DNA of 7,940 nt from an uncultured Coriobacteriaceae bacterium (GTDB lineage Bacteria > Actinomycetota > Coriobacteriia > Coriobacteriales > Eggerthellaceae), in assembly GCA_946623915.1 (NCBI GenBank), contig CAMORQ010000075.1:1-7940 (forward strand), written 5' to 3'. Shown piece by piece: positions 1 through 6,035 of this stretch. The notes beneath the pieces are model-generated. The model worked only from the letters and a program-made list of their open reading frames with translations. It had not been told where the DNA came from and ran no database searches. Both the position numbers and the translations under genes were made by a program. Position 1 is the first letter of the stretch; each line of letters starts with the position of its first letter.

Positions 1-214
1 GCGCCACCGCCCCGAAGCTGCCGGTCATGGTGACCATCGAAACGATGCCGGGGATCAGGAAGTTCAGGTAGGGTTCGCCGTGCGATGTGGTTTGGATGCC
101 CAATCCGAATACCAGCAGGTACATGAGCGGGCTGATCATGGCTGCGACCGTGATTTTATAGAAGTCCCGTTTGAACTCCGTCCACTTTTCCCAAAGTACC
201 GCCAGGATGCCCAT
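1..214 (-). CDS. ABC-2 type transporter permease, N-terminal part (cut by window edge)
   Basis: About 71 codons of an ABC-2 family membrane protein are present; the rest lies beyond the left edge. The product starts MGILAVLWEKWTEFKRDFYK, a short cytoplasmic amphipathic segment, and continues into a first membrane helix (AAMISPLMYLLVFGLGI, about residues 24-40). A loop and the start of a second hydrophobic stretch follow (YLNFLIPGIVSMVTM). This layout, with 'NFLIPGI' after the first helix, is typical of ABC-2 exporter permeases. It starts 17 bases after the stop of the ATPase gene and is surely co-transcribed with it; the two should form one exporter. The ATG at 212-214 was chosen because it gives the usual family N-terminus. 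The ribosome-binding site is weak (GCGGA, about 10 bases upstream). The substrate cannot be told. Confidence 0.85.
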   Translation of the reverse strand, partial: MGILAVLWEKWTEFKRDFYKITVAAMISPLMYLLVFGLGIQTTSHGEPYLNFLIPGIVSMVTMTGSFGAVA

Positions 215-231
215 TGCACGTTTTCCGCATG

Positions 232-1074
232 CTACTTGCGCGTGATGCGGTGCCCTATCCTTTCCACGAAAACGTCTTCCAAGGTGGTTGCACGCAGGAC
301 GGCATCGTCAGGCAGCTCCTGCAGGTGTGCGATTGCTTCTTCGCGTGTTGCGAAGTAGCGGCTGGTTAGCTCGTTGTCCACTACTTGCTCGACGGCGAAC
401 GCGCCCAGCTGTTCGATAAGCGCTGTCGGGCTGTCGACCACATCGAGCTTGCCAGAATCCAGGAATGCCACGCGGTTGCACAGCGCCTGCGCCTCGTCGA
501 TGTAGTGCGTGGTAAGCAGGATGGTCAGCTTTTCGTTTTGCAGCTGACGGAGCAGATTCCACATCTGGCGGCGGGCGATGGCGTCCATGCCGGCCGTCGG
601 CTCGTCGAGCAGGATAATCTCCGGGTCGATCATCAGGGCGCGGCACACCATCAGCTTGCGTTTCATGCCTCCCGAAAGATGGCGCACCGTGCGGTGGCGG
701 TAGTCGGTAAGCCCCGTGAACTCGAACAGCTCGTCAGTCTTGCGGCGGATGTCGCGTTTGCGCATGTAGTACAGGCGCCCCTGGTATTCCATCACTTCTT
801 CCATGGTCATGTCCTGGCGCATGGAATATTCCTGCGTGATCACAGACAGCTTGCGCTTTTCCGCGCTTGCTTTGCGATCGAGCACGTTGCCGTCCACGAG
901 CACCTTTCCGGATGTGGGCAGCAGCACGGTCGACATCATCGAAATGGTCGTGGTCTTGCCCGCACCGTTAGGCCCGAGAAGCCCCACGAATTCACCGGTC
1001 TCTATAGTCAGACTCAAATCGTCGACAGCGGTGAAGTCTCCAAATCTTTTTGTTAGATGTACCAGTTCGATCAT
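232..1074 (-). CDS. ABC-2 exporter ATP-binding protein (DrrA/NodI-like)
   Basis: A 280-residue ATPase that powers the permease encoded just downstream. All ABC motifs are visible: Walker A GPNGAGKTT (residues 34-42), Q-loop Gln81, signature LSGGMKRK (133-140), Walker B IILLDEP (153-159) and the switch histidine in TTHYIDEA (His190). The C-terminal tail after about residue 215, ending in TTLEDVFVERIG, is typical of ATPases of drug, polyketide or lipid exporters (DrrA, CcmA and NodI groups). The open frame extends 18 codons further upstream, but ATG at 1072-1074 was chosen because MIELVHLTKRFG is the normal N-terminus and the extension runs through the operator-like repeats. The Shine-Dalgarno is weak. 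It is separated from cobI by 121 bases with its own candidate promoter, so it is probably an independent unit. Its substrate is unknown. Confidence 0.93.
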   Translation of the reverse strand: MIELVHLTKRFGDFTAVDDLSLTIETGEFVGLLGPNGAGKTTTISMMSTVLLPTSGKVLVDGNVLDRKASAEKRKLSVITQEYSMRQDMTMEEVMEYQGRLYYMRKRDIRRKTDELFEFTGLTDYRHRTVRHLSGGMKRKLMVCRALMIDPEIILLDEPTAGMDAIARRQMWNLLRQLQNEKLTILLTTHYIDEAQALCNRVAFLDSGKLDVVDSPTALIEQLGAFAVEQVVDNELTSRYFATREEAIAHLQELPDDAVLRATTLEDVFVERIGHRITRK

Positions 1075-1099
1075 GTGCGTAAGGTCCAGCGACGACGCG

Positions 1100-1151
1100 A
1101 TGTGACACCAACGACGCGATGCTGTCACATTTGGATAATACCTTATGTGAC
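1100..1151 (-). promoter_or_regulatory. Candidate promoter and operator cluster of the ABC-2 exporter operon
   Basis: The 121-base gap upstream of the ATPase holds three copies of a 7-base word: ATGTGAC at 1100-1106, its reverse complement GTCACAT at 1124-1130, and ATGTGAC at 1145-1151. On the minus strand the outer pair (1145-1151 and 1124-1130) forms an inverted repeat with a 14-base spacer. That spacer contains TATTAT (1135-1140), a good -10 element. The -35 is poor; TTCGCA at 1160-1165 is the best candidate, with a 19-base spacer. An 11-base direct repeat, acgacgcgatg, also occurs at 1092-1102 and 1111-1121. Arms flanking a -10 box suggest a repressor site, for example for a TetR, MarR or GntR family regulator, but no regulator gene is in view. 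The promoter call is an inference. Confidence 0.45.
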
Positions 1152-1195
1152 GACAACGATGCGAAGCTGCTGCATTCTTCGCGACAGCACAACAG

Positions 1196-1915
1196 TTACG
1201 ATGCGCTGTTTCCGCGGCTGGCGTGCTCCTCCTTCACAATCACAACCGAGAAGTAATCGGCATCGTCGGCGGTGACGTCGGCGAGGCGGGGGAAGACCTT
1301 TTCGTCGGGGAGGCCGCAGTTGGCCACCATGCTTGCGTGTTCAAGCTGCCCTCGCGCCTCCAGTTTGTCGCGCAAATCGAGCACCTCGCGCCAGCTTTTC
1401 ATGAAGACCTTGTTCGCTTTGACATCGAGGATTTCGTCGACGTCTCCGGCCATGACCGGCGTGATCAAAAGGCGCTCGTCGCCTTCGCACAGAACGGTTC
1501 CCAAGCGGGCGGCCGTTGCGGAAAACGATGTAACACCCGGAACGATGACTGCTTCGTAGCCTGCGGCAATCACATGTTCGTGGACGGGTGCATAGCTGGC
1601 GTAGACGCCGATGTCGCCCAGGCACAGATAGGCTACGTTGCGTCCCGTGTCGAGCACTTCGCAAATCTTGCGCGCGTTTTCGGCGTAGGCCGCGTTGCGC
1701 ACGGATTCATCGCGTGTCATGGGGGTGCTGCAGTCGAGCAACTCCTTGTCGCCGACGTATTCTTGCGCAATGGACAGCGCGGTCTGCCGCTTATGGCCGA
1801 TGTTGGGTGTCGCGATGACGTCGGCGGCTTGGATCGCCTTCACCGCAGCAAGGGTCATCAAATCGGGGTCGCCAGGTCCTACACTGACACCGGTCAGGAC
1901 TCCTTTTTCGGCCAT
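1196..1915 (-). CDS. cobI/cbiL: Precorrin-2 / cobalt-factor II C(20)-methyltransferase
   Basis: A 239-residue SAM-dependent methyltransferase that adds the C-20 methyl group to the corrin precursor in cobalamin synthesis; it acts in the cytoplasm. Visible motifs are the N-terminal SAM-loop GVSVGPGDP (residues 9-17) followed by LMTLAAVKAIQAADVI, the GD loop CLGDIGVYASY (98-108), and VPGVTSFSATAARLG (125-139). The last is characteristic of the CobI/CbiL branch of the tetrapyrrole methylase family. Length is normal for the family. ATG at 1913-1915 was chosen over an ATG 14 codons upstream because AAAGGAG sits 9 bases before it and the extension would run into the terminator hairpin. A CbiK-type chelatase nearby favours the early-cobalt (anaerobic) pathway, in which CbiL acts on cobalt-factor II. 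It lies 217 bases beyond the importer ATPase, behind a strong hairpin. No other ring-synthesis genes are in the window. Confidence 0.92.
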   Translation of the reverse strand: MAEKGVLTGVSVGPGDPDLMTLAAVKAIQAADVIATPNIGHKRQTALSIAQEYVGDKELLDCSTPMTRDESVRNAAYAENARKICEVLDTGRNVAYLCLGDIGVYASYAPVHEHVIAAGYEAVIVPGVTSFSATAARLGTVLCEGDERLLITPVMAGDVDEILDVKANKVFMKSWREVLDLRDKLEARGQLEHASMVANCGLPDEKVFPRLADVTADDADYFSVVIVKEEHASRGNSAS

Positions 1916-1938
1916 GTGAATCTTCTCCTTTGGTATGG

Positions 1939-2006
1939 CGAGAAAAAATCGGCACACTCGATTCCAAAGCGGTGCGATCGGAACCGAACAAGCCGATATT
2001 TTCTCG
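1939..2006 (-). terminator. Long intrinsic (possibly bidirectional) terminator between importer operon and cobI
   Basis: The arms 1939-1965 and 1980-2006 are complementary over 27 positions, with few mismatches or G-U pairs and a 14-base loop. The GC-containing core (1950-1965 with 1980-1995) is flanked by an A-rich left side and a T-rich right side. Read on the minus strand, the core is followed by six T (1943-1948); read on the plus strand, it is followed by ATATTTTC. This is the classic layout of an intrinsic terminator that can work both ways. It probably ends the riboswitch operon 127 bases after the ATPase stop. It also lies only about 13 bases from the cobI Shine-Dalgarno, so it could act as an attenuator for cobI. 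Confidence 0.75.
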
Positions 2007-2132
2007 TCTTCGTCATATGGTGGTAGTAGTCTATCGCGTAATGCGCACTTGTACTACGGAATAATCAACTTCCTTCCTTTTTCCTTTATCTGCGAAAAGG
2101 ATGCATGGACCATTCGGCGCTTGCGCAAAAGG

Positions 2133-2918
2133 TCACGACGGCAGGGGGTCGAGCTCGATATTGCCCGAAACCGGATCGAACGTGCCAGGCTCGAGGTCGT
2201 AGAGCTCGTCTATGACCGCGGGGGTGAATATTTCTTCGGGCGGGCCTTGCGCCACAATCGAATCGCCTTTGACGCAAATGATGTGATCCGATACTTTGCG
2301 GGCAAGCGGCAGTTCGTGCAAGGACATGATCACGCCAACGCCTCGCGTGGAAACCAGGTGGCGCAACACGTTCAGTAGCTCGATCTGATAGTGGATGTCC
2401 AAGTAGTTTGTCGGCTCGTCGAGCATGATGGTGCGGGGCTCCTGGCAGATGGCGCGCGCAAGCATGATGCGCTGGCGTTGACCGTCGGAAAGCTGCATGA
2501 AGTCCCGCGCGCGCAGGTCCCACACATGCACCATTTCCATCGCCTCGCGCACTTTTTCGCGGTCGTCGTCGGAGAGGATGCCCAGTCGGCCCGTATAGGG
2601 GTATCGCCCCGTTTCCACAACGTCGGCGCAGGTAAGCAGCTCGGTGCGCAGGCGCTCTGTCAGCATCACCGAAAGTTCGAGGGACACGTCGTGGGCGGTC
2701 AGCTTCTCGAACGGCCTGCCCGACAGGTAGACCGCTCCTCCGACCTTTTCCAGATGGCCTGCGATGGTTTTGAGGATGGTGGATTTGCCGGCTCCGTTCG
2801 GGCCGATCAGCGTGACGATCTTGCCCGCCTTCACTTCGATGTTGACGCCGTTGATAAGGGCGGTGCCGTCGTATCCGACGGTCAGGTCTTTTGTCTCAAG
2901 CACGAATTCGGCGCTCAT
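2133..2918 (-). CDS. FecE/BtuD-like ABC importer ATP-binding protein
   Basis: A 261-residue cytoplasmic ATPase of the iron-siderophore/heme/vitamin B12 importer class. Motifs are Walker A GPNGAGKST (residues 39-47), signature LSDGQRQR (143-150), Walker B TIMLDEPTNYLD (163-174) and the switch histidine in SLHE (His201). GRYPYTGRLG (104-113) is the family's usual 'GR.P' segment. Two deviations are visible: the signature is LSDGQ instead of LSGGQ, and the Q-loop position reads MLTER with no glutamine. Its ATG overlaps the permease stop by 4 bases (ATGA), so the two are translationally coupled. The downstream partner is the terminator hairpin at 1939-2006. Corrinoid import is inferred from the riboswitch at the head of the operon, not from the protein itself. 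Confidence 0.93.
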   Translation of the reverse strand: MSAEFVLETKDLTVGYDGTALINGVNIEVKAGKIVTLIGPNGAGKSTILKTIAGHLEKVGGAVYLSGRPFEKLTAHDVSLELSVMLTERLRTELLTCADVVETGRYPYTGRLGILSDDDREKVREAMEMVHVWDLRARDFMQLSDGQRQRIMLARAICQEPRTIMLDEPTNYLDIHYQIELLNVLRHLVSTRGVGVIMSLHELPLARKVSDHIICVKGDSIVAQGPPEEIFTPAVIDELYDLEPGTFDPVSGNIELDPLPS

Positions 2919-3970
2919 TGTTCAACTCTTTTCTGTCTGTGCAGCAGAATCGCGATAACCACCGGCGCGCCGAAAATGGCGGTCACAGCGGAAATCGATA
3001 CCTCGGTGGGGGCGAATACGCTGCGGGCGATCAAGTCGCAGAACAAGCAGAAGATGCCGCCGCCGAGGAAGGCTGCAGGCACCACCACAAGAGGCTTCGA
3101 TGTGGCAAGAAAGCGCTTGACCAGGTGCGGCACAGCGATGCCGACGAAGCTGATGGGGCCTGCGAAAGCGGTAACGCAGGCCGCAAGCAAACTTGACAAC
3201 AAGATGAGCGCGATGCGGAACAAACGGATGTTCACGCCCATAGAGCGTGCGTACTGCTCGCCGAGTTGGAATGCCCCCATCGGTTTCGAAAGCAGGAACA
3301 CCGCACCGCTCGATGCGAGCACCACGACGGTCATCAGGCCGATGTCGGACCAGTTGATGCCGGAAAAGCTGCCGAGGGACCAGTTCTTCAGATTCACGAT
3401 GTTGGCGTCGGAGGCGAACGTGATAAGGAAGTCGGTGGCCGCGCTGCAGATGTAGCCGATCATCACGCCCGCAACGATGAGCATGCTCATCGAATTGATG
3501 CGCCGCGACACAAGCAGCACGAATATCATGGCGATCATCGATCCGACGAATGCTGCGAGAATCAACATGCCGCTTGTCATCACCCCGGCGTTGCCCACCA
3601 CCACGATCATCATCAAGGCGACCACAAGCTTCGCACCGCTCGATATGCCCAGGATGTAGGGGCCAGCGATAGGGTTGTTGAAGAAGGTCTGAAGCAAGAA
3701 GCCAGCCAATGCGAGCGCGCCGCCTAGCAGTCCTGCGGCGATCAACCGGGGAAGGCGGATGTTCCAGATAACCTGGTAGTACGTGCTTTCCGTATCGTGT
3801 CCCGTAAGGATGGCGCCGAGGTCCTGCAGTGGCACGGTAAGGCTGCCGATGCAGAGGTTGGCAACCGCGAACACCACGAGCAGAACGGCCAGGCCGATGA
3901 ACACGCCAGTGACGCGCGCACGCCTTACGCCTTGCCCGAAATCGTCATCTATCTGGTCTTGTCTTTGCAT
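2915..3970 (-). CDS. FecCD/BtuC-family ABC importer permease
   Basis: A 351-residue polytopic membrane protein of the FecCD family, which works as a homodimer with one ATPase pair and a surface binding protein. The first helix is about residues 20-42. The conserved family block RLPRLIAAGLLGGALALAG leads to Gln94, NNP (98-100) and LGISSGA (107-113). Next come LGEQYARSMGV (236-246), the coupling-helix region GPISFVGIAVPHLVKR (271-286), and PTEVSISAVTAIFGAP (321-336) in the last helices. Length is normal, and only one permease gene is present, as in BtuC-type systems. Start: ATG at 3968-3970 with AAGGA seven bases upstream. It follows the binding-protein gene after a 138-base gap with a strong inverted repeat, and overlaps the ATPase gene by 4 bases. 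The substrate is inferred to be a corrinoid or other metallo-tetrapyrrole. Confidence 0.93.
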   Translation of the reverse strand: MQRQDQIDDDFGQGVRRARVTGVFIGLAVLLVVFAVANLCIGSLTVPLQDLGAILTGHDTESTYYQVIWNIRLPRLIAAGLLGGALALAGFLLQTFFNNPIAGPYILGISSGAKLVVALMMIVVVGNAGVMTSGMLILAAFVGSMIAMIFVLLVSRRINSMSMLIVAGVMIGYICSAATDFLITFASDANIVNLKNWSLGSFSGINWSDIGLMTVVVLASSGAVFLLSKPMGAFQLGEQYARSMGVNIRLFRIALILLSSLLAACVTAFAGPISFVGIAVPHLVKRFLATSKPLVVVPAAFLGGGIFCLFCDLIARSVFAPTEVSISAVTAIFGAPVVIAILLHRQKRVEQ

Positions 3971-4020
3971 CGTCGGTCCTTATGTCGCAGCGGGTTGGTG
4001 CGTGCCGTCGTCATGCCACT

Positions 4021-4080
4021 CGGGACGGGAGTCGCGTGTCGTCCGACTTCGTCCCGGATGGCGTGACGACTCCCGTCCCG
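4021..4080 (-). repeat. 14-bp perfect inverted repeat in the binding protein-permease gap
   Basis: CGGGACGGGAGTCG (4021-4034) and its exact reverse complement (4067-4080) are separated by 32 bases. In the minus-strand mRNA this makes a very stable stem 28 bases after the binding-protein stop. No T tract follows, so a normal intrinsic terminator is unlikely. The position, between an ABC binding-protein gene and its permease gene, resembles known intercistronic stems that protect the upstream message and lower expression of the membrane subunits. That role here is an inference. Confidence 0.7.
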
Positions 4081-4108
4081 GATGGCACGGCGATGGCACG
4101 GTGATGGC
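4081..4108. repeat. Short tandem repeat, 11-bp unit, about 2.5 copies
   Basis: gatggcacggc (4081-4091), gatggcacggt (4092-4102) and a partial gatggc (4103-4108) lie directly against the end of the binding-protein gene. The word gtcccggatggc also occurs at 4051-4062 and 4075-4086, so the hairpin and the tandem unit share sequence. This looks like local duplication by slippage. No function is apparent. Confidence 0.6.
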
Positions 4109-5353
4109 TTATGTCAATTGTCGCATGTAGGTCAGCTCGCCGGTCGCGCCGTTTACCACCGCGTTGAAATCCGCGATGATTCCGCCCGATTCCATCATCT
4201 GCTGATACATGTTCTGGTCGGTGGCCCACACGTTGCCGTCCTGCACAGCCTTAAATTCGCCTAGCAACTCGTTTTTCGCAAGCAGGTCTGCGAGCGAATC
4301 GATGCTTCCATCGATAGACGAATTGTAGATGATGATGTCTGCATCTTTTGCGGTGGCGTAAAAACGCTCCATTTCCAGCGTGACGCTGCTCGTGCCCGAT
4401 TCGGCGGCGTCGAGGTCGTCGAAGGCATACGTTCCGCCGGCCTGTGCGATCATGGTGGTCACATAATCGCCTGGCTTGCGCACGACGGCTCCGCCGTTGC
4501 TGTTGATGTAGAAGAACGCGACGGTTTTGCCCGTAGGCGTGGCGTCGATTGCTTCGACCTGTTTAACCTGCTTTTGGAATTGCTCGGCGGCAAGGTCGTC
4601 TTTGCCAAACAGGGCGCCATAGAGCTTGACCCACTCGGCGCGACCGAGCGGCTCGGTTTCATAACTGGACATTTCGACGAACACGGGAATTCCCAGTTCG
4701 ACCAGTTTTTCACGCACGTCGGGCATGTGGTTGATCATCGTCGACTGGATGGACAGTTTCACACCGCTCGACACGAGCAGCTCGTAATCGGGCGCACTGT
4801 ACTTGCCGCCGTAGATGATGCTGCCGTTTTCCATGGCATCCGTCATGGCGGAAATGTACCAGTCTTCTGGCTTGATGCCCGACACGCTTATGGTGTCGAT
4901 GGCATCGAGTGCGTCGAACAAGCATGCGGTATCGCTGGCTACCAGATACAAATCGCTTGCCGGTTGCTGGAGTACTACGATGTCCTCGGCGATTCCTTCG
5001 GGCACCTCGGCGCCTTCAGGGACGATCAGATAGCGTCCGCCGTCGTAGAGGCATGCCAGTTGGTATCCGCCTTCGAAGTAATCGATGGTGAAGCATGTGG
5101 CGTAGTCGAGCTGCATGCTACCCGTCGGCTGCCATCCGTTGCCCAGGTCGGTGTTGTGGAAGTTCTCGACGAGCTTCGTGTATTGACCGGTGCCAACAAC
5201 AGGCTCGGCGTCGGACGATGCCGCCGCGCTCGCCGACGACGCTTCGGCGCTCGACGTCGCACTGCCTTGCGCGCATCCAGCAAGCACGCATGCTGTCAGC
5301 ATGGCGGCAAAGACGCATGCACATACATGTTTCATTTTGTTGCGTGATTCCAT
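4109..5353 (-). CDS. ABC importer substrate-binding lipoprotein (BtuF/FhuD-type fold)
   Basis: A 414-residue surface lipoprotein that should capture the ligand for the FecCD permease downstream. A lipoprotein signal occupies residues 1-26 with lipobox VLAGC (Cys27), then a Ser/Ala linker (about 30-50). The N-lobe runs to about residue 195 (FTIDYFEGGYQLACLYDGGR at 88-107; ALDAIDTISVSG at 148-159). A class III helix and hinge follow, then the C-lobe. GIPVFVEMSSYETEPLGRAEWVKLYGALFGK, about 221-251, is the typical 'PLGR.EW' motif of these binding proteins. It is longer than E. coli BtuF and matches the larger Gram-positive forms. ATG at 5351-5353 was chosen because AAGGAG lies 4 bases upstream; ATG at codon 7 is an alternative and changes only the signal n-region. 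It starts 21 bases after the upstream lipoprotein gene. A corrinoid ligand is inferred from operon context; heme or siderophore is possible. Confidence 0.88.
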   Translation of the reverse strand: MESRNKMKHVCACVFAAMLTACVLAGCAQGSATSSAEASSASAAASSDAEPVVGTGQYTKLVENFHNTDLGNGWQPTGSMQLDYATCFTIDYFEGGYQLACLYDGGRYLIVPEGAEVPEGIAEDIVVLQQPASDLYLVASDTACLFDALDAIDTISVSGIKPEDWYISAMTDAMENGSIIYGGKYSAPDYELLVSSGVKLSIQSTMINHMPDVREKLVELGIPVFVEMSSYETEPLGRAEWVKLYGALFGKDDLAAEQFQKQVKQVEAIDATPTGKTVAFFYINSNGGAVVRKPGDYVTTMIAQAGGTYAFDDLDAAESGTSSVTLEMERFYATAKDADIIIYNSSIDGSIDSLADLLAKNELLGEFKAVQDGNVWATDQNMYQQMMESGGIIADFNAVVNGATGELTYMRQLT

Positions 5354-5374
5354 AGGGCTCCTTGCTCGTTGGAA

Positions 5375-5947
5375 TTAGGCGGCGCTAGCCTGTTCGCTGC
5401 CGGGGGAATAGAAGATTATGCTGTGGTCGTACCATCTGTCGCGGCGTTGTCCCCATGCGGCGATTGTCAGTTCTTCATCGAGGGCGGAAACGGGCACATC
5501 GAAGGTGTACTTGCCGTCGTCGCCTAGATAGTAGTCGTAGATTTCGGAATCCGGCGCTGTGGCCGCTTCTTCCGACGTGCCGAAGTAAAGGCGCGAGAAA
5601 CCTTCGCCTGGCATGGTGATGGTTGCTGTGTAAGCGCCGTCTTGCACATGGAGCGTGCATGCTACCGGGTGGAACATGCTCGAGTCGGTCTTGGTGTCGG
5701 TGGTGTAGTCGCCGTCGGCGATATCGCCCGCTACGGCAGCGCCCGATGCGGCAGAAGATTGCTCGACGGAAGAAGCAGAGTCAGACGTGCTCGCGTTCGC
5801 CGTGTCCGCTGCAGATGCGGTCGGGCTCGAAGTTGCCGGCTCGGACGAGCTGCTCCCGCCCGTCTGCGAGTTGCCAGCGCATCCGGCGAGCGCAATAACG
5901 AGACAAGCGAGCAAACTGGCTAGCACGATTACCTTTCTGCGGTACAT
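5375..5947 (-). CDS. Small lipoprotein of unknown family, in cobalamin-riboswitch operon
   Basis: A 190-residue lipoprotein. The signal is residues 1-22 with lipobox LAGC (Cys23). A Ser/Thr/Ala/Asp linker runs to about residue 73. A compact C-terminal domain (about 75-182) looks all-beta: GDYTTDTKTDSSMF, ACTLHVQDGAYTATITMPG, RLYFGTSEEAA, DGKYTFDVPVSALDEELTIAAWG, and RRDRWYDHSIIFYSP. This pattern is reminiscent of small extracellular beta domains near iron and heme importers in Firmicutes (NEAT-like), but I cannot assign the family from sequence alone. ATG at 5945-5947 was chosen over a longer upstream frame because GGAGG lies 7 bases before it and it gives a proper lipoprotein signal. Sitting between CbiK and the binding protein, it may hand ligand or metal to the importer; this is speculation. 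Confidence 0.85.
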   Translation of the reverse strand: MYRRKVIVLASLLACLVIALAGCAGNSQTGGSSSSEPATSSPTASAADTANASTSDSASSVEQSSAASGAAVAGDIADGDYTTDTKTDSSMFHPVACTLHVQDGAYTATITMPGEGFSRLYFGTSEEAATAPDSEIYDYYLGDDGKYTFDVPVSALDEELTIAAWGQRRDRWYDHSIIFYSPGSEQASAA

Positions 5948-5984
5948 AACGATTCCTCCATCGAATAATCTTGCGTATATGGTA

Positions 5985-6020
5985 AAGGGCGGCAGAAGGG
6001 TCCTGCCCTCTGCCGCCCTT
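5985..6020 (-). other. Intercistronic stem-loop between cbiK and the small lipoprotein gene
   Basis: aagggcggcaga (5985-5996) pairs perfectly with tctgccgccctt (6009-6020), a 12-bp GC-rich stem, and the 12-base loop can form a further GGG/CCC pair. It begins 15 bases after the cbiK stop. On the minus strand only three T (CCCTTTACC) follow, so it is a weak terminator at best. A partial terminator or an mRNA-stabilising stem is more likely, since the next gene has a good ribosome-binding site and no obvious promoter. Confidence 0.6.
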
Positions 6021-6035
6021 GATGCCCAGTAAGGC

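Noticed and set aside
1100..1151. CRP/FNR-type binding site because of the TGTGA half-sites
   Set aside because: CRP-type sites need half-sites separated by about 6 bases; here the spacers are 14 and 17 bases.
1161..1182. Terminator for cobI (GCGAAG/CTTCGC stem just after the stop)
   Set aside because: Only six base pairs, a 10-base loop and no T tract on the minus strand; too weak to list as a terminator.
1793..2025. Leader peptide frame starting at an ATG upstream of cobI and running through the terminator hairpin
   Set aside because: It has no Shine-Dalgarno and overlaps the cobI start out of frame; its Arg-rich product has no run of a regulatory amino acid clear enough to suggest classic attenuation.
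2391..3455. Long plus-strand open frame (354 codons) opposite the importer ATPase and permease, and similar ones at 385-1056, 1223-2026, 4574-5347 and 6063-6860
   Set aside because: All lie antisense to well-recognised genes in GC-rich DNA, are rich in His, Arg, Gly and Asp, show no family motifs, and have no convincing ribosome-binding sites.
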